From Planctomycetota bacterium (lineage in GTDB: Bacteria > Planctomycetota > UBA1135 > GCA-002748355): a stretch of DNA of 64,000 nucleotides. The notes under the pieces are model-generated. The model saw only the letters and a program-made list of their open reading frames with translations, made no database searches and was not told the DNA's origin. Location of the stretch: assembly GCA_026984035.1 (NCBI GenBank), contig JALSSW010000148.1:62001-126000 (forward strand). Direction: 5' to 3'. Every line of letters starts with the position of its first letter. Within the stretch, counting starts at the first letter, position 1. Shown here in pieces: positions 1-8,328 of this stretch. Made by a program: the position numbers and the translations under genes.

Positions 1-1294
1 GAGAAGAGTTTCCGGAGCTTCCACCATTTCCATGCAGGTCTGTCGGCTTTTGGAACCCAGGCCTCGGACCCTTCACTCCAAGCTCCTCGAATTCTTCCGG
101 ACACGCCAACTGGAGCGGATCTGGACCAAGGAGCGGATCCTGACGTACTATCTCAATTCGGCTCCCCTTGGGGGGACTTTGCGAGGGTTTGAAGCCGCTT
201 CCCTCTTTTGGTTTGGTGTCCATGCAAAAGACTTGGATCCCGCTCAGGCCGCTACCCTTGCTGCCCTTTTGCCGGCCCCCAGTGCGAGGTCACCCAAAAG
301 GAACCCGAAAAAACTCCTGGCTGCTCGGAATCGAATTCTGTTCCGGATGACCGCCCAAGGAATGCTCCAGAGACAAGAATTGGAGTTTTTTTTACGGCGC
401 ACCTTGGGAACCCGAGTCCACCCTTGGCCCTTTCGGGCACCCCATGCGGTTTTTTGGTTCCTCCGTCATATGAGGGGGGAGCATCTCCAGACCAGTCTTC
501 GGTGGTGGATGCAACAGAGGGTTCAAAAGCTTATGAAAGGTCATGATCCAGGTCCAGGCTTGGGGCTTGCCGTCCTGGTTCTTGATAGAAAGAAGGGGGA
601 TGTACTTGCTATGGCGGGCTCTCCCGACTGGAAGAGGACTCAGGTCAATGCTCTTTTCTCCCCTCGTTGCGTGGGGAGCACGCTGAAACCCTTTTTATAT
701 GCCCTTGCTCTTGATCTTGGAGTGGGATCTCCGGTCCAAGCTCTCCCCGATCAACCGAGCCATTTTGCCAATTGGAACCCCAAGAACTTTGATCGGAAGT
801 TTTTTTCCTGGGTTGGCTTTTCTGAGGCACTTCGTTCTTCTCGGAATCTTCCAGCAATTACCTTGTTGCAAAGGGTGGGGACGGCTCGTTTCCGCGATCT
901 CCTTGTTCAGTTGGGTCTAAAGGTGCCAGAAGATCAACTTCTTGGGCTTGATGCGGCCTTGGGGACCCTTTCCCTGACCCCGTTCCAGTTGGCCCAGGCC
1001 TATAGGATCTTTGGAGACGCTCAACAAAGATTAACTCCCTCTCCTGCCTCCCGGCAGGCGATTCTCAGAATCTTGAAACGGCCCAAGATGCCGGGGCTCC
1101 TCCTGCATCCTGAGGTGGCTTGGAAAACGGGGACTTCCTCGGGGCGGCGAGACGCTTGGAGCATTGGGCTCACAAAACACTATGTCATCCTGGTTTGGAT
1201 GGGTTCCTTAATTGGAGCTGGCTCTCCTCTTTGCGTTGGGGGAGGTGTGACAACGGATCTTCTTTTCGATCTTGCCTCTTTTTTCGAGGCCTGA
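1..1294 (+). CDS. pbpC: Penicillin-binding protein 1C, 3' part (5' end outside window)
   Basis: Bifunctional peptidoglycan glycosyltransferase/transpeptidase acting on the outer face of the inner membrane. The frame is open from the first bases of the window, and the residues before the first ATG (position 32) read GASTISMQ. This matches the family 51 glycosyltransferase motif G-x-S-T-(I/L)-(T/S)-M-Q, so the start lies upstream of the window. The rest of the glycosyltransferase domain follows (YLNSAPLG, then GFEAAS). The transpeptidase has all three active-site motifs: SxxK (S-T-L-K, serine codon at 677), SxN (S-R-N near 840) and KTG (lysine codon at 1124). The protein ends soon after the transpeptidase, so the C-terminal domain usual in E. 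coli PBP1C is absent. The 1C assignment rather than another class A PBP rests on overall resemblance and is less sure than the enzyme class. Confidence 0.85.
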   Translation, partial: RRVSGASTISMQVCRLLEPRPRTLHSKLLEFFRTRQLERIWTKERILTYYLNSAPLGGTLRGFEAASLFWFGVHAKDLDPAQAATLAALLPAPSARSPKRNPKKLLAARNRILFRMTAQGMLQRQELEFFLRRTLGTRVHPWPFRAPHAVFWFLRHMRGEHLQTSLRWWMQQRVQKLMKGHDPGPGLGLAVLVLDRKKGDVLAMAGSPDWKRTQVNALFSPRCVGSTLKPFLYALALDLGVGSPVQALPDQPSHFANWNPKNFDRKFFSWVGFSEALRSSRNLPAITLLQRVGTARFRDLLVQLGLKVPEDQLLGLDAALGTLSLTPFQLAQAYRIFGDAQQRLTPSPASRQAILRILKRPKMPGLLLHPEVAWKTGTSSGRRDAWSIGLTKHYVILVWMGSLIGAGSPLCVGGGVTTDLLFDLASFFEA

Positions 1295-1382
1295 CCTTTG
1301 CCAGAGGCTGGATCCCGGCTTTAGACTCAGGTATGGAGCCCTCCATTCGGTTGAGGCTGATCCTTGGAGAAACAAAAGGCCA

Positions 1383-1604
1383 ATGAACGAACAAGAAACA
1401 AACCCAGAAAGCATGCTCAAGGAAGCTCTCGTTTTTGCTGGCCTCGGTCCTCAATACAGGGATCTGGTTCGTGAATATGTGAACCGTCCGGATCCCAGCT
1501 GGCGCCAGTGCTGTGAAGGAGGGTGCATTCCCTGTGTGGACCAGATAGGCCTTGCCGTGGATTACTTGCGGGAGCGTGGTTTTGGAAAAGAGGGGTCTTC
1601 ATGA
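1383..1604 (+). CDS. Small cysteine-motif protein (oxidoreductase-like domain family)
   Basis: A 73-residue protein with a cysteine cluster, CCEGGCIPCV. This resembles the CCxSGCxxCV core of the short oxidoreductase-like domain family (PF09791, as I recall it). I chose the ATG at 1383 because the earlier in-frame start would run back into the 3' end of the PBP gene. The function of the family is not well established; the four cysteines could bind a metal or an Fe-S cluster. The gene converges on the tonB-like gene, and the two coding ends overlap by about 40 bp (1562-1604). The neighbouring isc operon makes a link to metal or redox chemistry possible, but this is inference. Confidence 0.6.
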   Translation: MNEQETNPESMLKEALVFAGLGPQYRDLVREYVNRPDPSWRQCCEGGCIPCVDQIGLAVDYLRERGFGKEGSS

Positions 1605-2347
1605 ATCCCTTCGATCTCTACGGCTCCATTTCCTCTGGCGAGCTTAAAGATCACCTGCTCGCGGACTTTTCCGGGGCCTCCGTCATAGCGCCATTGGCCC
1701 AAACATTTTCGGCAAACCAGGTCGAGTAGGGGAGAACCGCTCCCCTTGAGAATGCGGGTTTTGGTGACGAAACCCTTGGAATTGATCTCCAGTTCGAGAA
1801 GAACGCTCCCCTCTTGGCCCAAGGAGATGGCATGTGGGGGATAGGGAGGTGGAGAGTTCCAACCTTCGACAGGGCTGAGGGTTTTGGTTTGGGCTTTGCT
1901 GGGTGGAGTGAAATTGCTTTTCTTTTCCTTGAGGGGGGGATGATGGGTGTCCTTGTGGACAGTTCTTGGCGGGAATGGTTTTGTCAAGCTTGTGGAGTCC
2001 AGGGGATCAGGCCTCCAAGGCAAGAGTCTCGCTTGCTGTTGCTTCTCTTCAGAAGGAAGTGGTGCAAGAGGCTCCTCTGGGAGAGGAGGAAGCTTTTGGA
2101 GGGGAAGAGGCGCAGGAAAGGTTGTTAGGGGTAGTTTGGGTTCTTTGGTGTCGGGAATGTCTGGCTCTTCCGCAAGCTGGGCAAGCTGATCCTTTGGTAC
2201 CCATGCCAAGTTTCTTTGCAAGGAAGCGGCTTCCTTATAGGGTCCAAAGACCCTGGAAAGACCAATAAAAAGGAGTCCTTCCAATACAAGGGCCAAGCTA
2301 AGGCTTTTGAGCCCGAGAATTGTGGGAGCCTTTTTTGGAGAGTGCAT
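1562..2347 (-). CDS. TonB-like energy-transducing protein, last gene of the isc cluster
   Basis: The protein has 261 residues from the ATG at 2347. A hydrophobic segment follows the start (LGLKSLSLALVLEGLLFIGL), and next comes a long proline-rich stretch (PLPLQKLPPLPEEPLAPLP), as expected for a periplasm-spanning linker. The C-terminal region, with PPYPPHAISLGQEGSVLLEL followed by V-T-K-T-R-I-L, matches the TonB C-terminal domain. An upstream in-frame start at 2461 exists but would overlap iscX by 80 bp; the 2347 start leaves a 34 bp gap. TonB links inner-membrane ExbB/ExbD to outer-membrane receptors. No receptor gene lies here, and the window's exbB/exbD genes are 23 kb away, so the partner is unknown. 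Position at the end of the isc operon suggests co-transcription. Confidence 0.75.
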   Translation of the reverse strand: MHSPKKAPTILGLKSLSLALVLEGLLFIGLSRVFGPYKEAASLQRNLAWVPKDQLAQLAEEPDIPDTKEPKLPLTTFPAPLPLQKLPPLPEEPLAPLPSEEKQQQARLLPWRPDPLDSTSLTKPFPPRTVHKDTHHPPLKEKKSNFTPPSKAQTKTLSPVEGWNSPPPYPPHAISLGQEGSVLLELEINSKGFVTKTRILKGSGSPLLDLVCRKCLGQWRYDGGPGKVREQVIFKLARGNGAVEIEGIHEDPSFPKPRSRK

Positions 2348-2381
2348 GAATCGTCGAGAACGCCTGGTTGTGCTAGAAGGT

Positions 2382-2594
2382 TCAGTCCTCTTCCCATTCT
2401 TCAATCCAGGCCATCTGGATGGCCTCAAGGATACGCTCATTGGATCCCTTTGGATTGTCATCGAAGTCCGGGAGTTCCGTCACCCATTTGTGGAGATCGG
2501 TGAAGCGAATGGTTCTTGGGTCCACCTCGGGATGGCGATCAAAAAGCTCCTCGGCCAGGCTTTGAACTGAGGTCCAAGTGAGCTTGGGCTTCAT
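2382..2594 (-). CDS. iscX: IscX, Fe-S assembly regulator
   Basis: A 70-residue acidic protein. The motif RTIRFTDLHKWVTELPDFDD and the ending SNERILEAIQMAWIEEW match the IscX (YfhJ) family almost throughout. In proteobacteria IscX binds IscS and iron and tunes the rate of cluster assembly on IscU. Its start codon overlaps the stop of fdx by 4 bp (ATGA), so translation is probably coupled. Length is normal for the family. Confidence 0.95.
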   Translation of the reverse strand: MKPKLTWTSVQSLAEELFDRHPEVDPRTIRFTDLHKWVTELPDFDDNPKGSNERILEAIQMAWIEEWEED

Positions 2595-2923
2595 CCCTCC
2601 TCCTTCACCGCGTTGATATTCCAGCTGGGGATCCGAATTTCAATTTCTCCCGAAGAGCCTGGTTTGATTTTGGCTTGGCAAGCCAGTCGGGAGTTGAGGC
2701 CAGAATCCCGGGCTTCATCTATCAAATCTTCTTCACATTCTTCCATTTCTGTGAGGAGTTCCAGGCCTTTTTCTACACGGACGTGGCAGGTCGAGCAGGC
2801 GCAAAACCCACCACAGGCATGTTCGAGATCCACTCCACCATCCAAGGCAATGTCCAGCAGAGAATCGCCGGGCTTGCCCTCGAACCATTTGTCCTCATCT
2901 TTGTAATACACTCTGACCGTCAT
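2591..2923 (-). CDS. fdx: ISC-type [2Fe-2S] ferredoxin
   Basis: A 110-residue ferredoxin that supplies electrons for Fe-S cluster assembly on IscU. Cluster ligands can be assigned as C37, C43, C46 and C82, spaced C-x5-C-x2-C-x35-C as in the adrenodoxin-like Isc ferredoxins. The additional cysteine between the first two ligands (C41), also seen in E. coli Fdx, is present. The segment SRLACQAK around C82 is characteristic. It overlaps hscA upstream and iscX downstream by 4 bp each. Confidence 0.95.
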   Translation of the reverse strand: MTVRVYYKDEDKWFEGKPGDSLLDIALDGGVDLEHACGGFCACSTCHVRVEKGLELLTEMEECEEDLIDEARDSGLNSRLACQAKIKPGSSGEIEIRIPSWNINAVKEEG

Positions 2924-4797
2924 CTGTTTTTATTCTCCTGTTCGTTTTTTAAAGCTGTGGACACAGCGGACGAGATCAAATCGTCCGCGAGTTGGCCTGT
3001 CAAAGAGGAAAGCTCCTCCAATGCTTGGTGCAGAGCCAATGTATTCTGCTCCCTTTCGTTGTTTCCAAGGGCTTTTTTAACCCGAGAAATGGCTTTCTTG
3101 AGGCTATAGACCTGCTCGGGCGGTAAGCCCTTTCCGCCGGCTTTCATCGCGGCCTCCGTTCCCTTGAGGACGCCTTCGGCTTTATTCCTGAGATCAATGG
3201 CCTCGCGAGCGCTCATATCCTCACCGGCTTTGTTGATGGATTCGTGAACCATCCTTCGGACTTCTTCTTCGCTGAGTCCCATGGGTTTGACTTCTACGCT
3301 GGCGGTTTTGCCTGTTCGGAGTTCACGTGCTGTTACTCGCAACAACCCCTGTTCATCGACGGTAAAGGTCACAGCCACCCGCGGAAGCCCGGCAGGAAGG
3401 GCTGGAAGCCCGGACAACTTAAAGGATCCAATTTTGCGACAGTCCTTGACCAACTCGCGCTCACCCTGATAGATGTTGAAGTCAATGCCTGTTTGATTGT
3501 CCACCTGCGTAGAAAACTCTTCGGTATGAGAGCAGGGAACCGGGGTGTTACGTAGAATCAGTTTGGCAAAGGTTCCTCCCAGTGTTTCGATTCCGAGGGA
3601 GAGGGGGACGACATCCAGAAGCAGTACATCCTCGCTCTGACCTGCGAGGACAGCTCCTTGGCGAGCGGCCCCAAAGGCGACCGCAAGATCCGGGTCGATT
3701 CCCGAGAGGGGCGGCTTTTGGAATTCCTTTTCAAGACTCTTTGTCACGAGTGGGATACGGGTGGAACCTCCCACGAGAAGTACCTCGTCCACGTCGGCCG
3801 GCATCAGCTCTGCATCATGGAGACAAGAACGAAGCTCCCTCATGCTGCGTTCCACAAGAGGACGAATCATTTCCTCGAACTGGTCCCGGCGGAGGTTGAA
3901 TTCTAAGGTTCCATCTCCGCTGACATCAATTTCCAGATCGGCTTCTTCCTTGGTAGATAGACGTTTCTTGAGGGCTTCGGCAGCAAGTCGGAGTTGAGAA
4001 AGAATCTGAGGGTCCTCTTTGGGGCGTGCAGAGGTTTCGTTCTCGATCTGTTGGAGCATGGCATCCAGGATGAGCCGATCAAAGTCATCTCCCCCCAGTT
4101 GTGTGTCACCATGGGTGGCAAGGACACGGAAGATCCCCTCTTGCACTCGAAGAACCGAAACATCAAAGGTCCCACCCCCTAGATCGTAGGCTACGATATT
4201 GGCTTGCTTTCGTTCACCTAGCCCGTAGGCGAGCGCAGCAGCAGTCGGCTCGTTGATGAGTCGAATGACTTCTAGCTGAGCGAGTTCGGCGGCCCGTTTG
4301 GTCGCTTGACGTTGAGCCTCGTCAAAATAGGCAGGAACCGTTAGGACGATCTGACGGAGACTGGGATCGGAGATGTCCCTTCCCTCTGCCTCCAGTGCGG
4401 CCAAGGCTCTTCGATGAACCTCTTGGAGGATGTGTGCTGAGATTTCTTCGGGACTAAGATCCCGAAAGCTTTGGTTTTTAAGGGGGATACGGACAAGGGC
4501 TCGCCCCCCTGAACCCTCGACCAGACGATAGGGGAGGGTGGCTGCCTCAAGAGCAACTTCGGCTCGGGTCCTTCCGATCAATCGTTTTGCCGAATGGATG
4601 ACTCGCTCTGGATGAAGGATCGACAGGTTCTTGGCTGCCGTTCCGACCAAAAAGGTTCCATCCTCAAGAAGGGCCACAACGGAAGGAACCAATGGGGAAT
4701 CTGCACCTGGGGGAACCAGAACCCTTGTCCCTTTTTCATCCTCAATTGCTGCGAGGCTATGGGTTGTCCCAAGGTCGATTCCAAGAAAGCTTTTCAT
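2920..4797 (-). CDS. hscA: HscA, Hsp70-type chaperone for Fe-S cluster transfer
   Basis: A 625-residue specialised Hsp70 that, with HscB, drives cluster release from IscU. The nucleotide-binding domain shows the phosphate-1 motif GIDLGTTHS at residues 6-14, the phosphate-2 motif [12 protein letters not shown] and the adenosine motif [10 protein letters not shown]. The substrate-binding domain follows, with a shortened lid, as in HscA (E. coli HscA has 616 residues). Assignment as HscA rather than DnaK rests on its place between hscB and fdx and on the IscU LPPVK motif encoded nearby. A 130 bp gap with an 18 bp palindrome separates it from hscB; fdx overlaps its end by 4 bp. Confidence 0.95.
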   Translation of the reverse strand: MKSFLGIDLGTTHSLAAIEDEKGTRVLVPPGADSPLVPSVVALLEDGTFLVGTAAKNLSILHPERVIHSAKRLIGRTRAEVALEAATLPYRLVEGSGGRALVRIPLKNQSFRDLSPEEISAHILQEVHRRALAALEAEGRDISDPSLRQIVLTVPAYFDEAQRQATKRAAELAQLEVIRLINEPTAAALAYGLGERKQANIVAYDLGGGTFDVSVLRVQEGIFRVLATHGDTQLGGDDFDRLILDAMLQQIENETSARPKEDPQILSQLRLAAEALKKRLSTKEEADLEIDVSGDGTLEFNLRRDQFEEMIRPLVERSMRELRSCLHDAELMPADVDEVLLVGGSTRIPLVTKSLEKEFQKPPLSGIDPDLAVAFGAARQGAVLAGQSEDVLLLDVVPLSLGIETLGGTFAKLILRNTPVPCSHTEEFSTQVDNQTGIDFNIYQGERELVKDCRKIGSFKLSGLPALPAGLPRVAVTFTVDEQGLLRVTARELRTGKTASVEVKPMGLSEEEVRRMVHESINKAGEDMSAREAIDLRNKAEGVLKGTEAAMKAGGKGLPPEQVYSLKKAISRVKKALGNNEREQNTLALHQALEELSSLTGQLADDLISSAVSTALKNEQENKNR

Positions 4798-4895
4798 GTG
4801 TTGATCCTAAGGGGAAGTTCTCGATATTTAGGGGGACCTTCGGGGAAAGCCAAGGCGAAGATGCATGCTATTTCCAAAAGGAACTGATCGTAAAA

Positions 4896-4913
4896 GTAAC
4901 TTGTACAAGTTAC
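4896..4913. promoter_or_regulatory. 18 bp perfect palindrome in the hscB-hscA gap
   Basis: GTAACTTGTACAAGTTAC is identical to its own reverse complement over all 18 positions. It lies 99 bp upstream of the hscA start, in the only large gap (130 bp) inside the isc operon. A perfect two-fold site of this size is typical of an operator for a dimeric regulator. As RNA it would form a stem with almost no loop, so a DNA-level role seems likelier. The regulator is unknown. Confidence 0.45.
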
Positions 4914-4927
4914 CCAGGTCAGCCCGG

Positions 4928-5452
4928 TTATAGAGGAATCTGATCCTCTTGACGCTGGAGCGTTTCCAGGGAGCGCCTCAAGTATTTGGACTGATGCAGA
5001 AGCGTTCCGACTTCTTCTGCGTTTTTTGGATCCTGCAGAAGATCCGCGATACGTTCGCGGATCTTTACGATCCTTTCTTGGAGGTCCGTGGCGAGTTGGC
5101 GCTTAAGTAAGGGGTCGCTGCGGGCTTGTTCGATAGCCTCTCCCATTTCCATTGCTTCCATCAAAAAGGCAGGTGAGAGCTTTTTGGTCCTCTCCAATAT
5201 TCCAGGTTCGTACAGCTCCACAAGATATGCGAATCGTTCCCATGGTTTTGAGAGGACTCGATAAGCTTCATTGATGGCAGCGGAAACTTGGAGGTTCTTA
5301 CTTTCATCTTCTTCAGACCAATTCGCCTTTCCACGGAGCCGATCAGGATGCGTTTCCTTGCTTTTTTGCAGGTAAGCCTTCTCGAGCTGCACTGGGCAGG
5401 GCCGAGGATCTCGTTCGAGTCCAAGGCGTTCGAAATGGTCCATCCGCTTCAT
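4928..5452 (-). CDS. hscB: HscB, J-domain co-chaperone of HscA
   Basis: A J-protein of about 174 residues. The HPD motif (in ETHPDRLRG) lies in the N-terminal J domain, and a C-terminal helical region (LEMGEAIEQAR-like, with Q- and E-rich helices) matches the HscB domain that binds IscU. HscB delivers IscU to HscA and stimulates its ATPase. The start is uncertain: GTG at 5461, ATG at 5452 and ATG at 5443 are all in frame, and MDHFERLGL at 5443 aligns with the usual family start. It follows iscA by a few bases. Confidence 0.92.
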   Translation of the reverse strand: MKRMDHFERLGLERDPRPCPVQLEKAYLQKSKETHPDRLRGKANWSEEDESKNLQVSAAINEAYRVLSKPWERFAYLVELYEPGILERTKKLSPAFLMEAMEMGEAIEQARSDPLLKRQLATDLQERIVKIRERIADLLQDPKNAEEVGTLLHQSKYLRRSLETLQRQEDQIPL

Positions 5453-5468
5453 TGTTGGCACTTGTTAT

Positions 5469-5891
5469 CTAGACCTGGAAAGACACTCCGCAACCACAAG
5501 AGCCTTGGGCCTTGGGGTTTTGGAAAACAAAGCCTCGGTTTAAGAGGTTGCTGTCATCGAAATCGATGGTTGTTCCTCCCATGAAAAACTCGCTTTTTTT
5601 GTCGATCAGAACCCGGACTCCATGGCTGATATATTCAAGGTCGAATTCTGTCTTGGGGTTGTGGTCAAAATCCAGCACATAGGAAAAGCCCGAGCAACCC
5701 CCACCCTTGGCCCCGACCCGGAGAGCCGTGTCAGAAGGGTAATTCTGTTCTTGAATAATGCGTTGCACTTCTTGGGCGGCTTTTTCGGTCAACTGAATGC
5801 CCCGACCGGCGATTTGAGCTGAATCCCCACCGGCATTGGTGCTGACAGAGGCCTTTCCGCTTTCGGTGCTGCCTGGATTGTTTTGGGTCAC
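5469..5891 (-). CDS. iscA: IscA-type Fe-S cluster carrier
   Basis: A 140-residue A-type carrier that receives clusters from IscU and passes them to apo-proteins. The three conserved cysteines are C66 (GGGCSGFSY) and C132 and C134 (GSCGCGVSF). The core is of normal length, but there is a low-complexity N-terminal extension of about 30 residues (N, S and G rich) not usual in E. coli IscA. It sits 2 bp after iscU and just before hscB, the position of iscA in proteobacterial operons. ErpA is the closest alternative family name. Confidence 0.93.
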   Translation of the reverse strand: MTQNNPGSTESGKASVSTNAGGDSAQIAGRGIQLTEKAAQEVQRIIQEQNYPSDTALRVGAKGGGCSGFSYVLDFDHNPKTEFDLEYISHGVRVLIDKKSEFFMGGTTIDFDDSNLLNRGFVFQNPKAQGSCGCGVSFQV

Positions 5892-5893
5892 TT

Positions 5894-6295
5894 TTACTGC
5901 TCCTGGTCTTTGGTTCCCTGCTTTTTCTTGTAGTCTTCGATGGCCGCCCGGATCGCATCCTCCGCGAGAACCGAGCAGTGGATCTTAACGGGTGGAAGGG
6001 ACAGCTCCTCAACGATGTCTGAGTTTTTGATCTTGAGAGCCTCGTCGATGGTCTTTCCTTTAACCCATTCCGTGGCCAGGGAGGAGGAGGCGATGGCCGA
6101 GCCGCAGCCATAGGTTTTAAATTTTGCCTCCACAATCTGACCTGTTTCCTTGTCCACCTGGATTTGAAGTTTCATCACGTCGCCGCATTCGGGGGCGCCG
6201 ACGATCCCGGTCCCGACATCTGCTTCTTTTTTATCGAGACTCCCGACATTCCGGGGATTGTTGTAATGGTCTAAGACCTTTTCACTGTATGCCAT
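5894..6295 (-). CDS. iscU: IscU, Fe-S cluster scaffold
   Basis: A 133-residue scaffold on which IscS builds [2Fe-2S] clusters. The three ligand cysteines C37, C64 and C107 and the aspartate D39 are present (APECGDVM, YGCGSAIASSS, KIHCSVLA). LPPVK at residues 100-104 is the recognition motif for HscA, so the HscA/HscB step should be functional. It lies 43 bp after iscS. Confidence 0.97.
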   Translation of the reverse strand: MAYSEKVLDHYNNPRNVGSLDKKEADVGTGIVGAPECGDVMKLQIQVDKETGQIVEAKFKTYGCGSAIASSSLATEWVKGKTIDEALKIKNSDIVEELSLPPVKIHCSVLAEDAIRAAIEDYKKKQGTKDQEQ

Positions 6296-6338
6296 TTTTT
6301 AGCTCCTTTATGGATCTTTTTGTTTCTCGTGATTTTCG

Positions 6339-7568
6339 TTAGTGGGCTTCCCATTGGACGGTTTTGAGGTCAACTCCTTCCTGGACCAGCTCATAGAGAG
6401 GAGACATTTCCCTGAGTCGCCTGACGGCAGAGACGACTTGCTCTACAGCTACGTCGATTTCTTCTTCTTTGGTGAATCTCCCCAAACTGAAGCGGATGGA
6501 GGAGTGGGCAAGCTCGTCTTCAACTCCCGCGGCTTTGAGGACGTAGCTGGGCTCAAGGCTTGCCGAAGTACAGGCCGAACCCGAAGAGACGGCGAGATCC
6601 TTCATCCCCATAATCAGGGATTCTCCCTCGACATAAGCGAAGGAGAGATTGGTCATGCTGGGAAGGCGGTTGTCAGGGTCTCCATTGATATAGACATAGT
6701 CGAGTTGATCCATAATGGATGTTTCCAGCCGATCCCTAAGGGTTCGGCAGTGCTCAACCTCTTGTTTCATCCCCTCTTGGAGAAGGGAGCAGGCCTTGCC
6801 AAGTCCTACGATTTGAGTGACGGCAAGGGTTCCGGAACGCATGCCCCGTTCATGACCACCACCGTCAATTTGCGCCACGAGGCGAACCCTTGGGTTTCGT
6901 CGTCGGACATAGAGGGCGCCGACTCCTTTAGGACCGTAAATCTTATGCCCGGAGAGGGAGAGCAAATCGATTTTGGCCCTGTCTACGTCGATGTCGACCT
7001 TGCCGATGGCTTGGGTCGCGTCGCAGTGGAAAAGGACTCCATGCTCCCGGGTGATCTCCCCGATCTTTTCAATGGGATGAAGGGTTCCGGTTTCGTTGTT
7101 TGCCGCCATCAAGGTGACGAGGATCGTATCGTCCCGGATGGCTTTTTTGAGTTCATCGAGGTCGATCCTTCCACGCGCATCTACAGGGAGGAATGTCACT
7201 TCATACCCCCAAGTCTCGAGACGCTTACAGCTGTCGAGGACGGCCTTGTGTTCGGTGACGCAGGAGATCACATGTTTACCCTTTTCCCCGTACATCTGGG
7301 CGACCCCTTTGATCGCGAGGTTGTCCGACTCGGTAGCCCCCGAGGTGAAAACGATTTCTTTGGGGCCGGCCCCAATGAGATCGGCTACTTGGCGGCGGGC
7401 CATGGAGACAGCTTCTTCGGCCTCCCAGCCGTAGGCGTGTGACCTGCTGGCGGGGTTGCCGAACTTTTCAGTGAAAAAGGGGAGCATGGCCTCGACAACC
7501 TTGGGATCACAAGGAGTCGTTGCATTGTAATCCATGTAAATGGGACGTTTTCGGATGTTCTGTTTCAT
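6339..7568 (-). CDS. iscS: IscS cysteine desulfurase
   Basis: A 409-residue PLP enzyme that turns cysteine into alanine and hands persulfide sulfur to IscU and other acceptors. The PLP lysine is K209 in [12 protein letters not shown], and the catalytic cysteine is C333 in [13 protein letters not shown] within the long mobile loop typical of group I (IscS/NifS) enzymes. The N-terminus YMDYNATTP is standard. Length and all key residues match E. coli IscS. It is the second gene of the operon, 72 bp after iscR. Confidence 0.97.
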   Translation of the reverse strand: MKQNIRKRPIYMDYNATTPCDPKVVEAMLPFFTEKFGNPASRSHAYGWEAEEAVSMARRQVADLIGAGPKEIVFTSGATESDNLAIKGVAQMYGEKGKHVISCVTEHKAVLDSCKRLETWGYEVTFLPVDARGRIDLDELKKAIRDDTILVTLMAANNETGTLHPIEKIGEITREHGVLFHCDATQAIGKVDIDVDRAKIDLLSLSGHKIYGPKGVGALYVRRRNPRVRLVAQIDGGGHERGMRSGTLAVTQIVGLGKACSLLQEGMKQEVEHCRTLRDRLETSIMDQLDYVYINGDPDNRLPSMTNLSFAYVEGESLIMGMKDLAVSSGSACTSASLEPSYVLKAAGVEDELAHSSIRFSLGRFTKEEEIDVAVEQVVSAVRRLREMSPLYELVQEGVDLKTVQWEAH

Positions 7569-7640
7569 GTTCCTTGTTCCGTTTTTGTTTGGAGTTCCTA
7601 TTGGCCGAGTTTTGGCTGCGAGTTTTCCAGGAATGTCAAT

Positions 7641-8318
7641 CTAGATGTCTAGGTTTGAGGGGAATACGCTTCCTTCTGTTCCTTCTGTTTGCGCTGCTTG
7701 AGCCAACTGAGGCTTTGGAATGCCGGACTTGGCCAGTTCGGCCAAGGAGAGGTCTTCAAGAAGATGGACGATGCGGTTATGGATGACCTGCATCGGCCCT
7801 ACGGAAGGGCAAATGTTCATGAGGTCACAGCTTTGTTGGATTGGTTTTTGTTGGATTGGTTTTTGTTGGATCGGGTGCTCGGTTTGTTCTAAGGCTTCTT
7901 CGGCACAGCCGACAAAACGGAGTGGGCCCTCGATGACTGCGAGGGTTTCCCGCAGGCTGATGGTTTCGGGTGGTTTGGCAAGCCGATACCCTCCCTGCTT
8001 CCCGCGAACCGAGACAAGGAGCCCAGCCTTGGCAAAGTCCTTGAGGAGGTTGGCAACATAGGAGCGGCCCAAACCAGAAAGTTTGGAGAGTTCATGGGCG
8101 CTCATTGTGGGAATGAGAGCCCGGGGGTTGGAATTGGGATCCAAAGGAGGCGAATCGGAAAAAGGATGGGAGGAGGAGGCCGGGGATCTATGTGTGCCCT
8201 TCGTTGGGGGGAAGAGGGCGGAACAGGATCCGATCTCTCCACGGTGCAGCAATTCTTGACGGGCGAGGATCGCCATCAAGAACACCGAGTAGTCCCCTTT
8301 TTTTGAAAGCCGTAACAT
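7641..8318 (-). CDS. iscR: IscR-like Rrf2-family regulator with two insertions
   Basis: A 225-residue Rrf2 regulator heading the isc operon (E. coli IscR has 162). The first helix (MLRLSKKGDYSVFLMAILAR) and the winged-helix core (SAHELSKLSGLGRSYVANLL, then VRGKQGGYRLAKP) are clear. An extra segment rich in proline and serine, at about residues 29-70, separates them. Cysteines C138, C164 and C170 correspond to the IscR [2Fe-2S] ligands. C138 and C164 are 26 residues apart instead of 6, because of an insert containing PIQQK repeats. I see no histidine 3 residues after C170, where IscR has its fourth ligand. It is probably autoregulated, but cluster binding needs testing. Confidence 0.85.
   Translation of the reverse strand: MLRLSKKGDYSVFLMAILARQELLHRGEIGSCSALFPPTKGTHRSPASSSHPFSDSPPLDPNSNPRALIPTMSAHELSKLSGLGRSYVANLLKDFAKAGLLVSVRGKQGGYRLAKPPETISLRETLAVIEGPLRFVGCAEEALEQTEHPIQQKPIQQKPIQQSCDLMNICPSVGPMQVIHNRIVHLLEDLSLAELAKSGIPKPQLAQAAQTEGTEGSVFPSNLDI
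7832..7876. repeat. Three 15 bp tandem repeats inside iscR
   Basis: The unit TTTGTTGGATTGGTT occurs twice in full (7832-7846, 7847-7861), followed by a third copy with two changes (7862-7876). On the coding (minus) strand it encodes repeated P-I-Q-Q-K between the first and second cluster cysteines. The unit is a multiple of three, so copy-number change keeps the frame. Confidence 0.9.
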
Positions 8319-8328
8319 TGGTTTATTG

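Noticed and set aside
6342-7442. 366-residue plus-strand frame opposite iscS
   Set aside because: Antisense to iscS, whose catalytic residues and length are complete; the plus-strand translation has no recognisable motif.
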